Source of the DNA: Maylandia zebra
Lineage: Eukaryota > Chordata > Actinopteri > Cichliformes > Cichlidae
NCBI RefSeq assembly: GCF_041146795.1
Contig: NC_135167.1
Location: 32,727,954 to 32,791,953 of the forward strand
Direction of reading: 5' to 3'
DNA length: 64,000 bases
This document shows, piece after piece, positions 34,010 to 48,436 of the stretch. Under the pieces are notes generated by a model. The model ran no database searches, had not been told where the DNA came from, and was given only the letters and a program-made list of their open reading frames with translations. Within the stretch, counting starts at the first letter, position 1; every line of letters begins with the position of its first letter. The position numbers were made by a program, and so were the translations under genes.

Positions 34010-35790
34010 AGGTGTGCTGTTTGTCCAGGAGACCAGGTGGAAGGGAACCAAGGCCACCGAAAGTGCATTCAGTGTTCTACAATGGTGTAGACAGGAAGAG
34101 AAATGGAGTAGGGGTAATGTTGAAGGAATGTGAATAGTGTTGTGGAAGTGAAGAGAGTGTCAGACAGGATCAGGAGTTCCTCAAAGGGGTGGTGTTAAAT
34201 GTTGTCATTGGAAGAGAAAGAGGAAATATGGAATAAGTTGGATGAAGTAGTAGAGAGCGTCCTCAGAACGGAGAGACTGGTGATTGGAGATGACTTTTGT
34301 GGACTTTTGGTGTTAAGAAGAGAAATGCAGAAGGACAGATGGTGGTGGATTTTGTGACAATGATCGAAATGGCTGTTGTGAATAGATACTTCAAGAAGAG
34401 GGGGGAACATATCCTTTGCAGAAGGTGCTACCTTTAAAAAAATAGGAGTCTGCTAGGTGGTGTCAGGGGAGACTATAGCTAAGCATCATTGAATGGTAGT
34501 CTGTTGGATGACAGTGGAAACAATTGAGAGGAAGCGAGCCAAAGATTAAATGATGGAAGTTAAAGAAGGAAGAATGATGTGCAGAGTTCGCTGAGGAGTT
34601 GAGACGGGCTCTGGGTGTTAGGGAAAGGTTACCAGATGACTGGGATAGAAACTGCCAAGAAGGTCTTTGGTGTTGCCTCTGACAGAGGAAAGAGGACAAG
34701 GAGACTCGATGGCAGTTCTGGAAAGAAGAGTTCAGCAAAGAAAAAGTGAGATAGTCAGGGAGGTGAAAAAAGTAGACAGGAGTACTTTGAGGCTAGGCAT
34801 ACAGTAAAGAGAAACGTGACAAAGGCTGTATTAGCTATGCGGACAGACTGAGCTGAAAAGATGGAGGGCAGGTGTCTGTAAGAAAATGTCTTGGAAAGAG
34901 GTCGCTGCACTTTTTAACCAGTTAACCAGAATCCTGGAAAGTGACAGGATGCCTAAGGATCGGAGAAGAAGTGTACTGGTATCAATTTTTAAGAGCAAAG
35001 GTGATGTACAGAGCTGCAGTAACTACAGGGGGTAAAGCTGATGAGCAATACCAGGTAACTGTGAGAAAGAGTTGTTGAAGCTAAGCTAAGAAGAGAGGTG
35101 TCAATCAGTGACCAGCAGTATAGCTTCATGCTATAGATGCAATCTTTACTTTGAGACTGTTAATAGAGAGGTACAGAGAAGGCCAGAAGGAGTTGCATTA
35201 TGTCCTTGTAGATCTAGAGACAGCAGGTGACAGGGAGGGGAACTGTGGTGCTTACTGGAGAAGTCAGTACTGGCAAAGAATTATGTGATTGGGGATGTAG
35301 GACATGCAGGTTAGCGAGACAGGGGTGAGGTGTGCGGTTGGAAAGACAGATGGGGTGGTGAAAGAAGGTGCGGTGGGCTTGCATCAGGGACCAGAGATCA
35401 GGCAGAAGTCTCCGTGGACTATGATGTTCACAGATGACCTAGTAATCTGTAGTGAGAGTAGGGAGCAGGTGAAATAAAGTCTGGAGAGATGGAGCTATAC
35501 ACTGGAGAGAAGAGGAATGAATACCAATAGAAGCAAGACAGAATATATGTGTGTAAATGAGAGAGAGACATGAGGAGAGGTAGTGTTGGTAAATCAGTTT
35601 AAATACCTGGGGTCAAACATTTAAAGCTGGTAGAGTTGAAGGTGTTATTCATGATTTTATGTCATGTTATGGATTGCGTGAAGGAGGACATGCAAAGGTT
35701 TGGTGTGACAGAAGAGGATTCAAGGGATAGGGTGAGATGGAAGCCGATGATTCACTGTGGGACCAGTCGAAAGAAGAAGAAGTGATTTTT
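34010..35790 (+). pseudogene. Decayed RTE-type LINE
   Basis: A nearly full ORF2 of a second LINE family can be followed in pieces through many frameshifts. Visible in order are: an endonuclease segment (VQETRWKG near 34028, FYNGVDRKRNGVGVMLKE near 34075, RRNAEGQMVVDF near 34320); a linker; the polymerase (SNYRG near 35020, QQYSFM near 35115, GQKELHYVLVDLE near 35180, GLHQG near 35375, WTMMFTDDLVICSESREQV near 35415, RSKTEYMCVNERE near 35530, QFKYLGS near 35600); and the 3' tail CAGTCGAAAGAAGAAGAAG (about 35767). FTDD replaces the usual FADD. Motif order and tail match the RTE/BovB-like elements of fish. It is an old, dead copy. Confidence 0.85.
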
Positions 35791-38700
35791 TTTTTATTCT
35801 GTAATGTTTGGCAGCAGTTTATGTTTAGAAGGCAAATAACAGAGCCAGTACAATGTGATATGTCATATGGGAACTTCGCACATACCGGGAGAGACAAAGT
35901 GCACACAAAATGTAAAAGTTTATCAGAGGGGGTTCAGAAAGAAGAAAGGGGAAGGGGAAAAGTCAAGAAGAAGAAGTGAATTTTTTACAGACCCTTAAAA
36001 GTTGACATGTTAACCATTCATTTCTTTGAAAGGGTTTCATAATTAAAAGTAATTATCATAGCCCCTATGAATCCACTGCAAGTAATACAGAATTTCAATT
36101 AATGCCAAGAAAATCTCACAGTACAGTAATAACATACTTCAAAGCAAAATGCTTGGGGCAATTCTGTTTGTGTATGTTATGCAAATGCCCACAGGCACAT
36201 TTCCTGTTTAATTTTATCCCATCAATTGAATCTTACCATCTCATTAGCTTTTCATGCTTCCAGCTCTCCACTTCTGCCCCTACAATCCCACACTGCCAAT
36301 GAAGAAATGACCATGGGCCTTGTATTCTTAGAACTTACATGCGCAATTTTTTTCAGCTATATTTAATGAAATTAATATAAGTACACTGTTGGGAATGATG
36401 CCTCAAGGAGTCATCTGAGAGCAGAGTCCATGTCTGTTTAAATAAGGGATTCTCAATAACTTCATCAAACTATTCTGACAATAAAAAGAAATCCATAATT
36501 ATGAAAAAAATTGAGTAACTGGGTAGCACAACATTACACAATCATCTACACAATAATCTTCTGTATTTTTAACATTATTAATATTAACCACATCTCTTTT
36601 TGAATGTCTACGACTCCAAGGACAAAAATCTGTTATACCCCACTCAGTATGTGAGTGTGTCAGATCACATTTTGTGCAAATTTACAAATGTAGGTTGAGG
36701 AAACTGGGTGTTGTTGATGTTTTTCCATAAAAATAATACATTTAAAAACATTGGCCGAGATGGTGCTTTGCTGAAAGCTACATAAATTGGAATCAGTCAT
36801 ACACTTACAGTTAGGCTGAATAATGGTGATCAAGAACAGCACAACACTGTAATAAGTCATGGAATTCACCTGGATGTTAGTCCAACAAACACCAATCACC
36901 TTACCATTACTGCAGTACCCCCCTTGGAAGCAACACTTCAAGACAATATTGGGCTCCCCAAGCAGAGCAGCACACTCAGCCACCTAAGTGATCAAGGGGC
37001 TGATTTACAAAATATTTTTAGATTCATACTTGAACTTACTTGCAATCCTTAGAAGTTGCTGCCGTTAAAGGTAACAGCTGTTAACGGGTTGTCAGGTTTG
37101 CAAAACCTAGCAAACTGTGGTATGGACGTGGAAGGGTTTGGAATGGGGCCAATCACTGTCAGTGCCAGTCAGTGCTTTAGTGAAAAACAGCAGACATGGC
37201 ACACACCATTGTAAACAACATGTTTAAACAGAAGCTTTAAAAGGTTAAAAAAAACAACACTTGTTTAAAGAGGTTCTGAGAACCCTGTTGTTATGTGCAC
37301 TATATGCTATACATTACCATACATTACTTTAATAGATCTTTTATTTCTGTTCATGCACAAAGATGTGTTTTAGCTATTTAGGTAATGCAGACAGATGTCC
37401 TTTCATGCACTCCTCCGAAAAGCCAAGAACACGCACACAGTTCTGTGACAGTGAATTTGCGTGTAGGTAGAATGCCGACTGGTTAAAAGGTACAAAAACA
37501 TGGCAGCAATTGCAGTTTTTATTGTATTTAGAGCCATGGCTACTTCCTTCAAATGCAGAACATGGCATCCTGTTTTAAATTTAAGACATCTTGTATATGA
37601 TGCTTAATTCCATAAACCTTTATTTGATACGCTTTTCTCTTCATGAATGACAAAGAGCCCAAGGCCTTAAGCTTGCTCCAGACTTCATACATCTCAATAT
37701 ATTTGGAAAAAGCAAGATACACTGAGGTCCAAACAATCTACTACCAACATTAGTGGTGACAGATATCACAGACACCACAGTTCCTCCTAAGTCCCTTGTG
37801 CAGAGCAGTGCTGTCAGCATAAAGAAAAACCTACACAAAACCTACACAGGTAGGTAGCTGTTTGAAAAGATGTGATTGAAATCACATCTTTTAATACTGT
37901 CTTTTGCCACTGCCTTTGTGTATCTACCTGGAGTAAGAAAAAATTACTCCAACAGTTAAATATGTAGTTCAAACCCACACCTGATCTGCAAGAATTAACG
38001 CAAGATGCAGTTGTTAAATGTCACGTAAGGAGGTGCAATGGACAAATCTAAAGTGCTGACTTTAGGAATTAAGTAAACGATAATCCAGCTGTAGAGGGAA
38101 GGAAGGAGGATACCATAAGCAAGTCTCTTAAAAATATAAATGGAAGTGAGCATTGCTAAACGAGAGAAAGAAATACTTAAAAATTTTGAATTACATGCAA
38201 GTCTGTTAGTCACTGCTTAAGAGCTATCCAGCACTGAGCAGAAACAAGGTACAGTAGTGTTCTGTTATGCAGCAGTAAGTCTTGGATCATTACCATGTGT
38301 TGTTAAATCACTTTTCCTTTGTGAAACTAAGCAGGTATTTTGTTATCCCTCACCAAGACCAATAGATGAAAGACCTAGAGCCTTTAAAAACTTAACCAAT
38401 GCACCCAAGAACTACTGCTTACGACTTGTTTGTCACTTGCAATGTGCATGTCTACAAGCGCACTAGCTATTTTGGAACATGTATGTGCACTGCAATGTAC
38501 AAAAAGGGTTGGCAGAAGTTGAATATGGTGGTGATTAATAAATCCACTCTTAGCCAGTCTCATTAATGGCCTCATCGTTCTGAAACAGCTGTGCCAATCA
38601 CAGTGATGCATGGCAGCAGCTCAACAACAGCTCCAGGAAATCAGATTGGCATCTGGATGGTGCAGAGCACAACGACCTGAACACACAACCCCTGCTATCT

Positions 38701-40855
38701 GCAGCCAGAGGCAGATGGTGTGAGGGGGGGTTTATTTAACGTGTATCATAATGATAGATATAACTAATAAAACATGTTGATGAAGCCATTTGTATAAGTG
38801 CATCAATCAAAGCTATTTCAGTTTCAGTTTGCAGTACATCATAAATTTAAACATCATAAATTACTACATAATACAATTTGACAGCAGGATTTCCCTTGTA
38901 AAGCATTTCAAAAACAAAAACATGAAACAATACATTGACTCAAAAAAAATGGAGAAAGGGCAGACACACAGTAACCGTTTGCCATTGAAATCCATCTTCT
39001 CTCCAGTCCATCTGTGCATGAAGAGCAGAATGCAGAGAGGTAAAGGATGTTGTAGATGCCCAGTTAGATAAATGTCAGCACACTGAATTTTCTGGACTAC
39101 TTAATTTTTCTTGAATATATACCTCTTCAAAGGAGTTGCAAATTTGTCGTGATTGCAAAATTTGTACTGTTACTTTCAAAGAAATAAACTAGGCTTGCAG
39201 GCTTTATAATCACTCAATTTAGGTTTTGCATGTGACCTCATGCACATGTCGCTCAAGAACTGTCGGCCATGTTATTGTGATGTCAAACCTTTTATACATA
39301 CTTTACATAGAAATTATTACTATTCACAATGCCTATATTCTGCTGCATGGTGACAGTTTCCTGTTGTTTCAGATAGAAGAATACAAAAATATATATTTAT
39401 AGCTAAACAGTATAAGAGTTACAAGTTACTTGACTTTTTAAAATAACCAGCATCTGTTTTATCATGATTACTTAGTTTTTATACTTATATTTTCATTAGC
39501 TCTTTCTATTTTTTGTCTTCCTCATCTACCTCATCTGCCTCCTCCACCGCTACTCTTACCTTTTCATCTCCATCTCATCCTCTTCCTCCTCATCTTAAGC
39601 CTAACTCCTGAACTCTAGTTTGGGGAAGAAATCTTAAATGAACATAGTTAACTTAATCTCAAAACTGTCACAATTAGTTATTGTCAGCAGATGAGACATG
39701 TGACCCTCACATTTCTGGACAGCTGACAAGAGATAGTTAAACAACAACATAGCGTTACAAGCTAACGTTGTGCCAGCTAACATTAGACTCTAGCGTCCTA
39801 AAACTTTAAAACTACCTTCCCTTTGATCAACACTTTTATTATATTCTCACATCATGAGAATTTATTTGCTAAGTGTGGTTCTGCCCACGTTAATAACGTT
39901 TCAGTAATAGCAATGAATAGCCGCAAACAGGTGTGATCAGAAATGACCTACACTGACTTGTGTAAAGGATAATGCACAGAGACATGTAAATGTTTTAATT
40001 CCTCTGAGAGTATATATGCACTTGTTTGTTTACTCATAGCTGTCATAGTGTATCTCATCTACATAATGGTTTGCAGGTTTTCCACTATGTTTCAGGACTA
40101 TTAAACATCCAAAATGGCCGACAAGTTAAATGTCAAGCGGTAAGCGGTCACATGTCTGCAAAACCTCTATAGACAATGCTTCAATTTTTATAGCATTTTA
40201 ATGATAATCATGTATCCACATTCACTTTCATACTCAATACACTTCAATACTTCCAGTATTGTGCTTCACTTCCCAATACTGTCTGTCTGGTGATGGACTA
40301 AAGTGGTCAGGTGTTCACCTTACAAAGAATCTATTTTTTTTTAACCATTAATACTGTGGCTGAACATTTGTTTACGACAGGAGTCCTCTGCTATTTTTTT
40401 TTAGATATATCCTTCAGTTATAATAAATCCCAAATTTCATGGCAACCCATCTGGGTTATTGTAACAACCCAGTTTGAGCCTAAGTGGCGGCGCAGCCAGC
40501 AGATCAATGAGATCAATGAGATCCACAGAACCATTCAGCAAGCATGGCCAGACATATTAAAAAGCCTTGAAAAGTGTTTGTTATCCATGCTACAGAATTC
40601 ATAAACCAAATCCTTGGGCAAACAAATCAGTTTATTTTATACAGGTTTCATGAAGAAATTATGCGGGTCTCTGTTCAGCCTCTGCTACATTACCAAGGCA
40701 CTTCCTTATGAATCAGAATGTCATGAGCTTTCTGTGGACCCAAAGGCAAAGGAATGCTGCTTCACCAAGGATGATCTTCAGCTGTTTGACTCACTGCTGC
40801 TTCATATCTGCTCATAGCCTACAAGAACTGTGGCATGCATAAGACTTGCATACTA
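35791..40855. other. Background DNA, no clear gene
   Basis: Several frames of 60-107 codons occur (36660-36983 minus, 38790-39071 plus, 40311-40604 plus, 40614-40817 plus). The last ends in a compact, cysteine-containing segment after a TTTATACAG acceptor-like site at about 40645 and could be a terminal exon, but nothing identifies it. A perfect 13-bp hairpin, AAAAGATGTGATT / AATCACATCTTTT, is at about 37865-37892. A pyrimidine-rich run lies near 39510-39600. Confidence 0.35.
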
Positions 40856-42410
40856 CAGGGTGGGCCATTTATATGGATACACCGTAGTAAAATGGGAATG
40901 GTTGGTGATATTAAAGTCCTGTTTGTGGCACACTAGTATATTTGAGGGGGCAAACTCCTCAAGATGGGTGGTGACCATGGTGGCCATTTAGAAGTCGGCC
41001 ATCTTGGATACAACTTTTGTTTTTTCAATAGGAAGAGGGCCATGTGACACATCAAACTTATTGGTAATGTCACAAGAAAAACAATGGTGTGCTTGGTTTC
41101 GACCTAACCTTATTCTTTCATGAGTTATTTTGAGTTAAGTTTCTCTTTGTTCACAGCCATTGACATGTCGAAGAGGTTAACACGTGAGGAGCGGATCGAA
41201 ATTGTGTTGATATCTCGTGAACGCAGTAACCGGGTCATTGCAGCAGATTTTAATGCAAGACACCCTACGAGACCACCCATCTCCCATGCTACAGTTAGCA
41301 AACTGCGTGCTAAGTTTCGTGAAACTGGTTCAGTGTTGGATTTGCCAAAATGTGGACGCAAGAAAATTGTCACTAATGAAGAAACATCAGTGGCTGTCCT
41401 AGCTTCATTCAGCAAGAGCCCACAGCGTAGCACTCGCCGCATGTCACTGGAGAGTGGCATTAGTCGAACATCCCTTCGGCAGATATTAGCTACTCACAAA
41501 TGGCACCCTTACAAACTCCAGCTACTGCAGCATGACCCAGATCGGCGCACAGAATTTGCAGAATGGGCAAAAAAAAAATTGGAACAGGACCCTCAGTTCA
41601 CGCAGAAGCTTTTGTTCAGTGATGAGGCAAACTTTTATGTAAATGGTGAAGTTAACAAACAAAACCACTGCTATTGGTTTGACACTAACCCACATTGGAT
41701 GGATCCCTCCAAGACTGTTGAAACAACAAAAGTGATGGTTTGGTGTGGTATATGGGGTACAACGATAGTGGGTCCATTCTTCATCAATGGAAACCTCAAG
41801 GCCACTGGATATTTGAAATTGCTACATGATGATGTGTTTCCCTCTTTATGCACTGAAGCTGGCACGTTCCCTGAGTTTTTCCAGCAAGATGGTGCACCAC
41901 CACATTATGGGTGCCAGGTCCGAGCATTCCTAGATGAACAGTTTCCTGAAAAGTGGATTGGTCATCGTGGGCCAGTTGAATGGCCCCCAAGGTCTACCGA
42001 TCTGACCCCCTTAGACTTTTATCTTTGGGGTAATCTGAAGGCAATTGTCTATGGAGTGGGAGAAGAGGGTTGCATTGACAATCCAACACAATGGGCAGCA
42101 CATTGAACACATTCTATAAGTGGTCAGAAACTTGCAAATAGCTCATGAAAGAATAAAGTTACGTTGAAACGAAGCACCCCATTGTTTTTCTTGTGTCATT
42201 ACCAATAAGTTTGATGTGTCACATGGCCCTCTTCCTATTGAAAAAACAAAAGTTGTATCCAAGATGGCCGACTTCTAAATGGCCACCATGGTCACCACCC
42301 ATCTTGAGGAGTTTGCCCCCTCACATATACTAATGTGCCACAAACAGGACTTTAATATCACCAACCATTCCCATTTTATTACGGTGTATCCATATAAATG
42401 GCCCACCCTG
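40856..42410 (+). mobile_element. DD41D mariner-family transposon, long TIRs
   Basis: The 1555-bp element starts CAGGGTGGGCCATTTATATG and ends with its inverse, between TA (40854-40855) and TA (42411-42412). The inverted repeats extend about 275 bp (40856-41130 and 42136-42410) with only a few mismatches, far longer than typical mariner repeats. They include GGTGACCATGGTGGCC, itself partly palindromic. The single gene lies between the repeats. The near-identity of the repeats suggests a fairly young insertion. Confidence 0.95.
41165..42106 (+). CDS. DD41D transposase with altered C-terminus
   Basis: The gene encodes a Tc1/mariner-superfamily transposase of 313 residues from the ATG at 41165; an in-frame upstream ATG at 41120 lies within the left inverted repeat and is less likely. 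The N-terminal ~110 residues are a paired-type DNA-binding region (LTREERIEIVLI, SHATVSKLRAKFRETGSV). The catalytic residues are the D of LLFSDEANF, the D of FFQQDGAPPHYG and the D of DLTPLDFYLWG; the last two are 41 residues apart (DD41D). After LWGNLKAIVYG the protein ends abruptly with an unusual tail. A different frame at 42084-42107 reads GQHIEHIL and then stops, which resembles the expected family C-terminus, so an internal deletion with a frameshift probably removed about 50 residues. The catalytic core is intact. Confidence 0.9.
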   Translation: MSKRLTREERIEIVLISRERSNRVIAADFNARHPTRPPISHATVSKLRAKFRETGSVLDLPKCGRKKIVTNEETSVAVLASFSKSPQRSTRRMSLESGISRTSLRQILATHKWHPYKLQLLQHDPDRRTEFAEWAKKKLEQDPQFTQKLLFSDEANFYVNGEVNKQNHCYWFDTNPHWMDPSKTVETTKVMVWCGIWGTTIVGPFFINGNLKATGYLKLLHDDVFPSLCTEAGTFPEFFQQDGAPPHYGCQVRAFLDEQFPEKWIGHRGPVEWPPRSTDLTPLDFYLWGNLKAIVYGVGEEGCIDNPTQWAAH

Positions 42411-42412
42411 TA

Positions 42413-44518
42413 GATTCACCTGACATGAATAATCTTTTAAATAAACCAGGGTCCAGGACACGTGTAAGCTACGTGTTAACACTTGCTAACATTAACAAAG
42501 ATCCAAACATCGTCTTAAATAGTCCACCTGTCTTTTTGCTCATAAGGATAAGAGATTCTATGGAAATTGTACAGTATAAAAGAAATTAATTTTGCTCTTT
42601 AGAAACAAATGGAGGTGTCACAGCCCCAGGTGTTCGCTCAAGCTCATTTCCAGTTGCAATTATTAGATTGGATCAGGAGGGTTAGTGAGTAATCGCTTGT
42701 GGAAAATCAGATTTCATAGGGTTGTGATGGCACCGACTGTCTCAGCAGGCTAAAGCAGCAGATATTCAAATTTTGACTTGTGTGTTTGAGGAGGAGACAG
42801 TCACACTTGGTGATTGGTGGCTGAACCCCTGCAGCTTGTTTTTCTGGCTCTAATGAGGTTGTCTTTTGTGCAGAAAATGTCAAAATTGACTTCTCAGGGC
42901 TGTACGTTTTAGAATTGCACACCTTTAGCTAACGGATAGGAAATAAAAAAAAAAGCATTAAAGACAGAATATAGACGCATATAACTTTGAGCTGTTTAAG
43001 CTAGAAATTTAGAATCAAAATTCGATAATGTGAATGTCGGATGACCTGCAGGTCATTATATACCAAAGTTTGCCACCATTGCTTTTTCTTGGGTCCAAAA
43101 ACTAAAAACTTCACTTGATGCTACTATTGTCCATAGAATTTTTAATGTCCCGCCATATTTTCTTTGTTTTACTTTAACTATGACTGCAGAGGTTTACTAA
43201 CCATTATATATCTTGGGTCCATTACTTTAGCTAACTCTGAGAGCAGGGATGGGTATTGATAGCCATTTCCATTTAGGATCTAGTTTCAAGTTGGTAAAAT
43301 ACCTGAGGCCAGAGACTCCTTCATTGATCTTTTCACTCATGTTCCCAGTTTAATTACTCTCTTTTTTGCCTCTCTCTCTGATACCAAAGGTACATGTAAA
43401 GGGGGGAAAACACTAATGTGTAGCTGGAAAGGTTCAAGAACCTTACATTAGTTTTTCTGATTAATGCAGTTACAGTGTTTTGGGTGACTCCTCATTTATG
43501 TAAATATCTCCAAATGACTTGGTTGAAGTCCAAATAAACCACAGAGTCACAGCAGCTATGTGGTAAATGCTGTATGTCTGGTAGAAATAATTATAATTTT
43601 TTGTAAGGGGTAACTTGCTTTGAATGCAATAACTGTCTTTTGTCACCTGCATAATTTAACTATTGTTACTGATAAACCAATCTTACTTAATATTTTCAGT
43701 TAAAAATAACGTATTTTCTGTAAAACATAATAAACAATACCATCATAATATTCTTCATAACACTTCTGTGAAGCTACTGAGTTCATTTTTTCTTACCTTC
43801 CTTTCTCAGGAAAAAAAAAAAAATAGGAGCGAAGCCCATCAAATTGCCTTTTTCCAATCTGAGAACAGTAACTGTTACGCAACGTAAGTTGCTCGCAGGA
43901 GTATAAACTTTATTGGCGTCTGTTATATTTGGTTTTTCAGAGCGCTGCAGTCTACACCACACACTCCTTGACATCTTGCCGTTCCTTTCGGACACTACTA
44001 TAGATGGACATGCAGTGGCACCAGGGTGTTCATTTTTATTCTTTGTGCTGATGATCTTTGAACTTTACAGACTGTGGAGGCATTCATAAAATTATATATA
44101 TACATTTTTTTTTCGATACAAAAAAATGTTCATGCCTTTTTAATTTGTCATTTATTAAAATTATAAATATATATTTTAACTCAAAAGTACAGTTTTTAAA
44201 TGTAATGTTGCTGAAACAACAAAATTAAAAAAAGAATACATCTATCTGATCGAGAAATCACTCATGTTTGGAAAAGAGAGTTTATTACAGAGAAATGGCT
44301 CTTTCCAAAATAAAAGCTATACTATACGCTTCTTCTGGGCTATATTCTCAGCAGCATATTAAACATATCAGGTCCCCATAAGGAGAATCATGTGCTAACA
44401 GCTGTCTAAATGACTCGGCTAAAGTTTGTAGCATGCGCGCTTGTTGTTTTTGTCTGCTTCCGCTTGTCTTTGCACTAGGATGATGTCAGCGTAAATGTGC
44501 AGTCATATTCGTTGTGTT
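42413..44518. other. Background DNA, possible transposon end at 43243
   Basis: CAGGGATGGGTATTGATA at about 43243 resembles a hAT terminus, but no inverted partner was found. No gene is supported. Confidence 0.35.
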
Positions 44519-45255
<737 letters not shown>

Positions 45256-46830
45256 TTTGCCTTGAGGGCAATGCTGAATGTGTGGACTTAATGTTTGCTG
45301 TTGACTCTGTATTCAACCTCAGTTTGTTAGGATTGGAATGTTTTTTTGTTCTGTTTTTTTTTTTCATCTGTTGGCTTCTCACACTTTGACAATGATCTTG
45401 ATTGGCTATGAAAATATGCAGGTATGATTTTGAGATGTTTTCCTCACAGATTGTTTCACGATGTGACAAGTTTGACAATCCATCTCACTCCACTGTCTCT
45501 CTGGGGAACTTCCAGATTGCTCGTTATTTTTCATACCTGTGCTGAAGCAACTCAGGGGTTCCTTCAAGGGCAATTACTGATTTTGATGTCAGTGCTATAA
45601 TTCAGCGAATAATTCTGTGCGAACAGAAACAGTCAAACATTACTGACGGCAGATGGACAATAATTAAGAGGACAAATGGGGTTTTTAACTTAATTGCTCA
45701 TTAAAGGGCTACTCTGTTGAGTATTAAAATTGCATTGTAGTTGTAAAACCTCATGCTGTCAGAGCACTGATGCACCGTAATAGTCAGGCACACACACCAA
45801 CCAATAGAGGTTTCCACATCCAGACAAAATCAATTCCTCATCTTGAAGTACAAATTGCAGAGTATTTGGCCTTCAACCTTTAAATCTGACATCCTGACAC
45901 ACCCATCTCCTAAACCAGACAGCTTCAATGGCTCAGATCAGCTACAAGCTTAATGCAGCATAAGCATCAGATGCCAGTGACAATCCTGTGTGGCTTTCAT
46001 TACACTGTCCTCAAGACAGACGTGATTATGCGTGGAAGTAATACGACATCTTCAAAAAGGCGGTGTGACTTTGAAGAGCAGCATTTGTTTATGCATGAAT
46101 TGAGCAAATGGACATTATATGCTACAACAATAATCCAAGCTTCTGCTGACAACAAAGCAAGCACTAAATGGGAGGAGGTACAAAATGTGTGTTTTCACAT
46201 AATCTGAATTAGCAGCCTGTCCAGGTTTATACAAACAGAATTTTGTCGTTAACCATCACAATACTTCAATATCCTGAAAACTGCAGGAATAGAGATGGGG
46301 GAGGATTCAATTCCAGGATGTTTACCCAATCTGTGTGTGCACTGCACGAAGTGCGAGGCTATGAGTGTGCATGTGTACATCCGAGTCAATACACCTCCTG
46401 CTTAAGCATAGCTGTGTGCATAGGTTGTGTATTTTAATGTGCACACTGCTTATTCACCAAATGCTCAGAAACTCCAACTCCATTTTGAAACACTTTTGAA
46501 ACAATAGAAACATTAGAAAGCTAATGAGTCTGTAGTAAGACATACAGTCAAAGAACAATGTATGAAATAATATTACACAGCCAGTTATTTCATAAAATGT
46601 AAAAATGAAAACAGAAACAATGCAGTCATATTGCATAGCTCTGTACACCATGAAGGCGTATGAATGTTATTATGACTATGATTACGATCATGATTATTAC
46701 CAGCAGCGATAGCAACTGCATAACTCTATTCTGTCAATATGGGCTAAATGTCTCCACACCTTGCAGAATCTATGTCATAAGGACAGTCATGAATGCAAAA
46801 AGGGGACCAACTCCAGTACTAGCAAGGTGT
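45256..46830. other. Background DNA, no gene seen
   Basis: A frame at 45953-46207 has no recognised domain. Nothing else is supported. Confidence 0.4.
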
Positions 46831-46839
46831 GTCGTCACT

Positions 46840-47931
46840 GATTTCTAGAATCGATTCAATTCCGATTCACAAGGTCCCGAATCGATTCGATCCACGATTC
46901 GTTTAAATTCGTCAGAAATATTATAATTCAGATCAGTACATTTACATATTTTTGTATCTATAAAAAGGAAGCTGACACACGCAAGACTTTATCAAAGGTG
47001 TAAGCATCACAGCAGATGCCTTTGTGTCAAAGTAGCTGAAGATAAAACACAGAAAAACATGAAGGTGATTTTTCCTGGCCTGGGATTTTATACAAATATT
47101 CTGCAGTACATCAAAAACAAAAGAAAACCATTAAGCAACATATGAACGTTACCTCTGAAGTTACAGCGGTTTTATTAGAGACACAGCTAAGCGTTTTGCA
47201 TTTTGCATAATTTTAAAAAGTTTAAATTTGTTCAGTATTGAACAGCAGAAATTAGGTTTTCTTTTCGGAAGTATGTAAAAGGAAACAAACAGCGGCCGAC
47301 AGCACTGTAAACAACGGTAGACTTGTGCGTAACAAGCAAGCAAATAATGCAGAAAACAGATTTTTAGACGGGAAACTGTTATTGAAGTACAGAGAGAGAG
47401 AGAGAGAGAGCTGTGTATGAAGTGTGATTTTATCGTGGTGGAAGCAAAACAGGAAAAGTCAGAGGAAATTCATGACGATGTTAATGTGAAGCGTAGTTTG
47501 GATCTTCTTTTGCTGCTGGTTCGGTCAATATTGTTTAGAGAGAGATAAAACTACAGCTTTAGAATCAGCGCAAAAAGGCCATAAACACAAAGCGTGACTC
47601 GCCGACAGATCAGAATCAGCAAGCTGTCGGCTTTCAGCCCCGACCGTGTCCGTGCCGTCAGGTGAGAAAGGCGACATCTCACTGATTCTGATCCGCGGGT
47701 CCGTGCTGTGTGTTTACGTCTTTGTGCAGAATCGGTGTTCCTGCTCTCATTTACTGTCTTAACTGTTTGGTGGTTGTTGAAATTTTGTGAGGTTTCACCT
47801 GAAATTCTGGCATTTCGGAAAAAATAAATTTATATTAAAAAATCAATTCAGGATTTTAATGAATCGGTTTCACGTTATCCAAGCCAGAATCGATTTTAAA
47901 CGATAAATCGATTGTAAAAACCCACCCCTAG
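46840..47931. mobile_element. Probable hAT-type element with ATCGATT-rich ends
   Basis: Both ends are dense in AATCGATT/GAATCGATTC motifs, a subterminal-array pattern. The right end TTTACAATCGATT (reverse) with CCCACCCCTAG is a familiar fish hAT terminus. The left end appears truncated. GTCGTCAC on the left and GTCGTACA on the right may be a decayed duplication. The inside contains a GA tract (47390-47410) and no coding region. Confidence 0.5.
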
Positions 47932-47939
47932 TCGTACAT

Positions 47940-48436
47940 ACTGGTATACTGGTTATAATAAAAATATAATAAAATTCAGTTAAATTTGTTATTTCAACCC
48001 ACTACAGCAAGGATCTGGGGAGGAAACTGCATTTACTCATAATTTCAAAATTTTGAAACAACTTGTAGCTGTCAGGAATTAATGTGAAGAGGACCAGATG
48101 ACAGAAAAACAACCACAACAGACTTCAATCCTTTTCCAGAGCTTTGATTATATTTCTCTTACAGAAACAAAGGTTCAACACTCTCACCAACAGCACATCT
48201 CAACATGAACATCCCAGCCCCTGCCCCCCAAAAACCTTCCTTAACACACCCACATACATCTGACTACAAAACAAATCCCCAGTTAAATAATATAGATACT
48301 AGCTAAATCAACTCAAACTGAAGATTCAGCTCGCTCCCACCCTCAGCTCTCATGTAACAGTTTACCCCACTAATAGTTGATAATTAGGAAATTCCTTTCA
48401 GGTGCACATCATTAGGACATAATCATGTGTGCACTC
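47940..48436. other. Background DNA, no gene seen
   Basis: No feature is supported in this interval. Confidence 0.4.

Noticed and set aside
36660..36983. 107-codon minus-strand frame
   Set aside because: No domain or family resemblance. Frames of this length are expected by chance in 64 kb.
40614..40817. Possible terminal exon of a host gene upstream of the DD41D element
   Set aside because: There is an acceptor-like site, but no partner exon, domain or polyadenylation context could be shown.
43243..43420. hAT-type transposon end CAGGGATGGG
   Set aside because: No inverted partner or duplication was found, so no element could be delimited.
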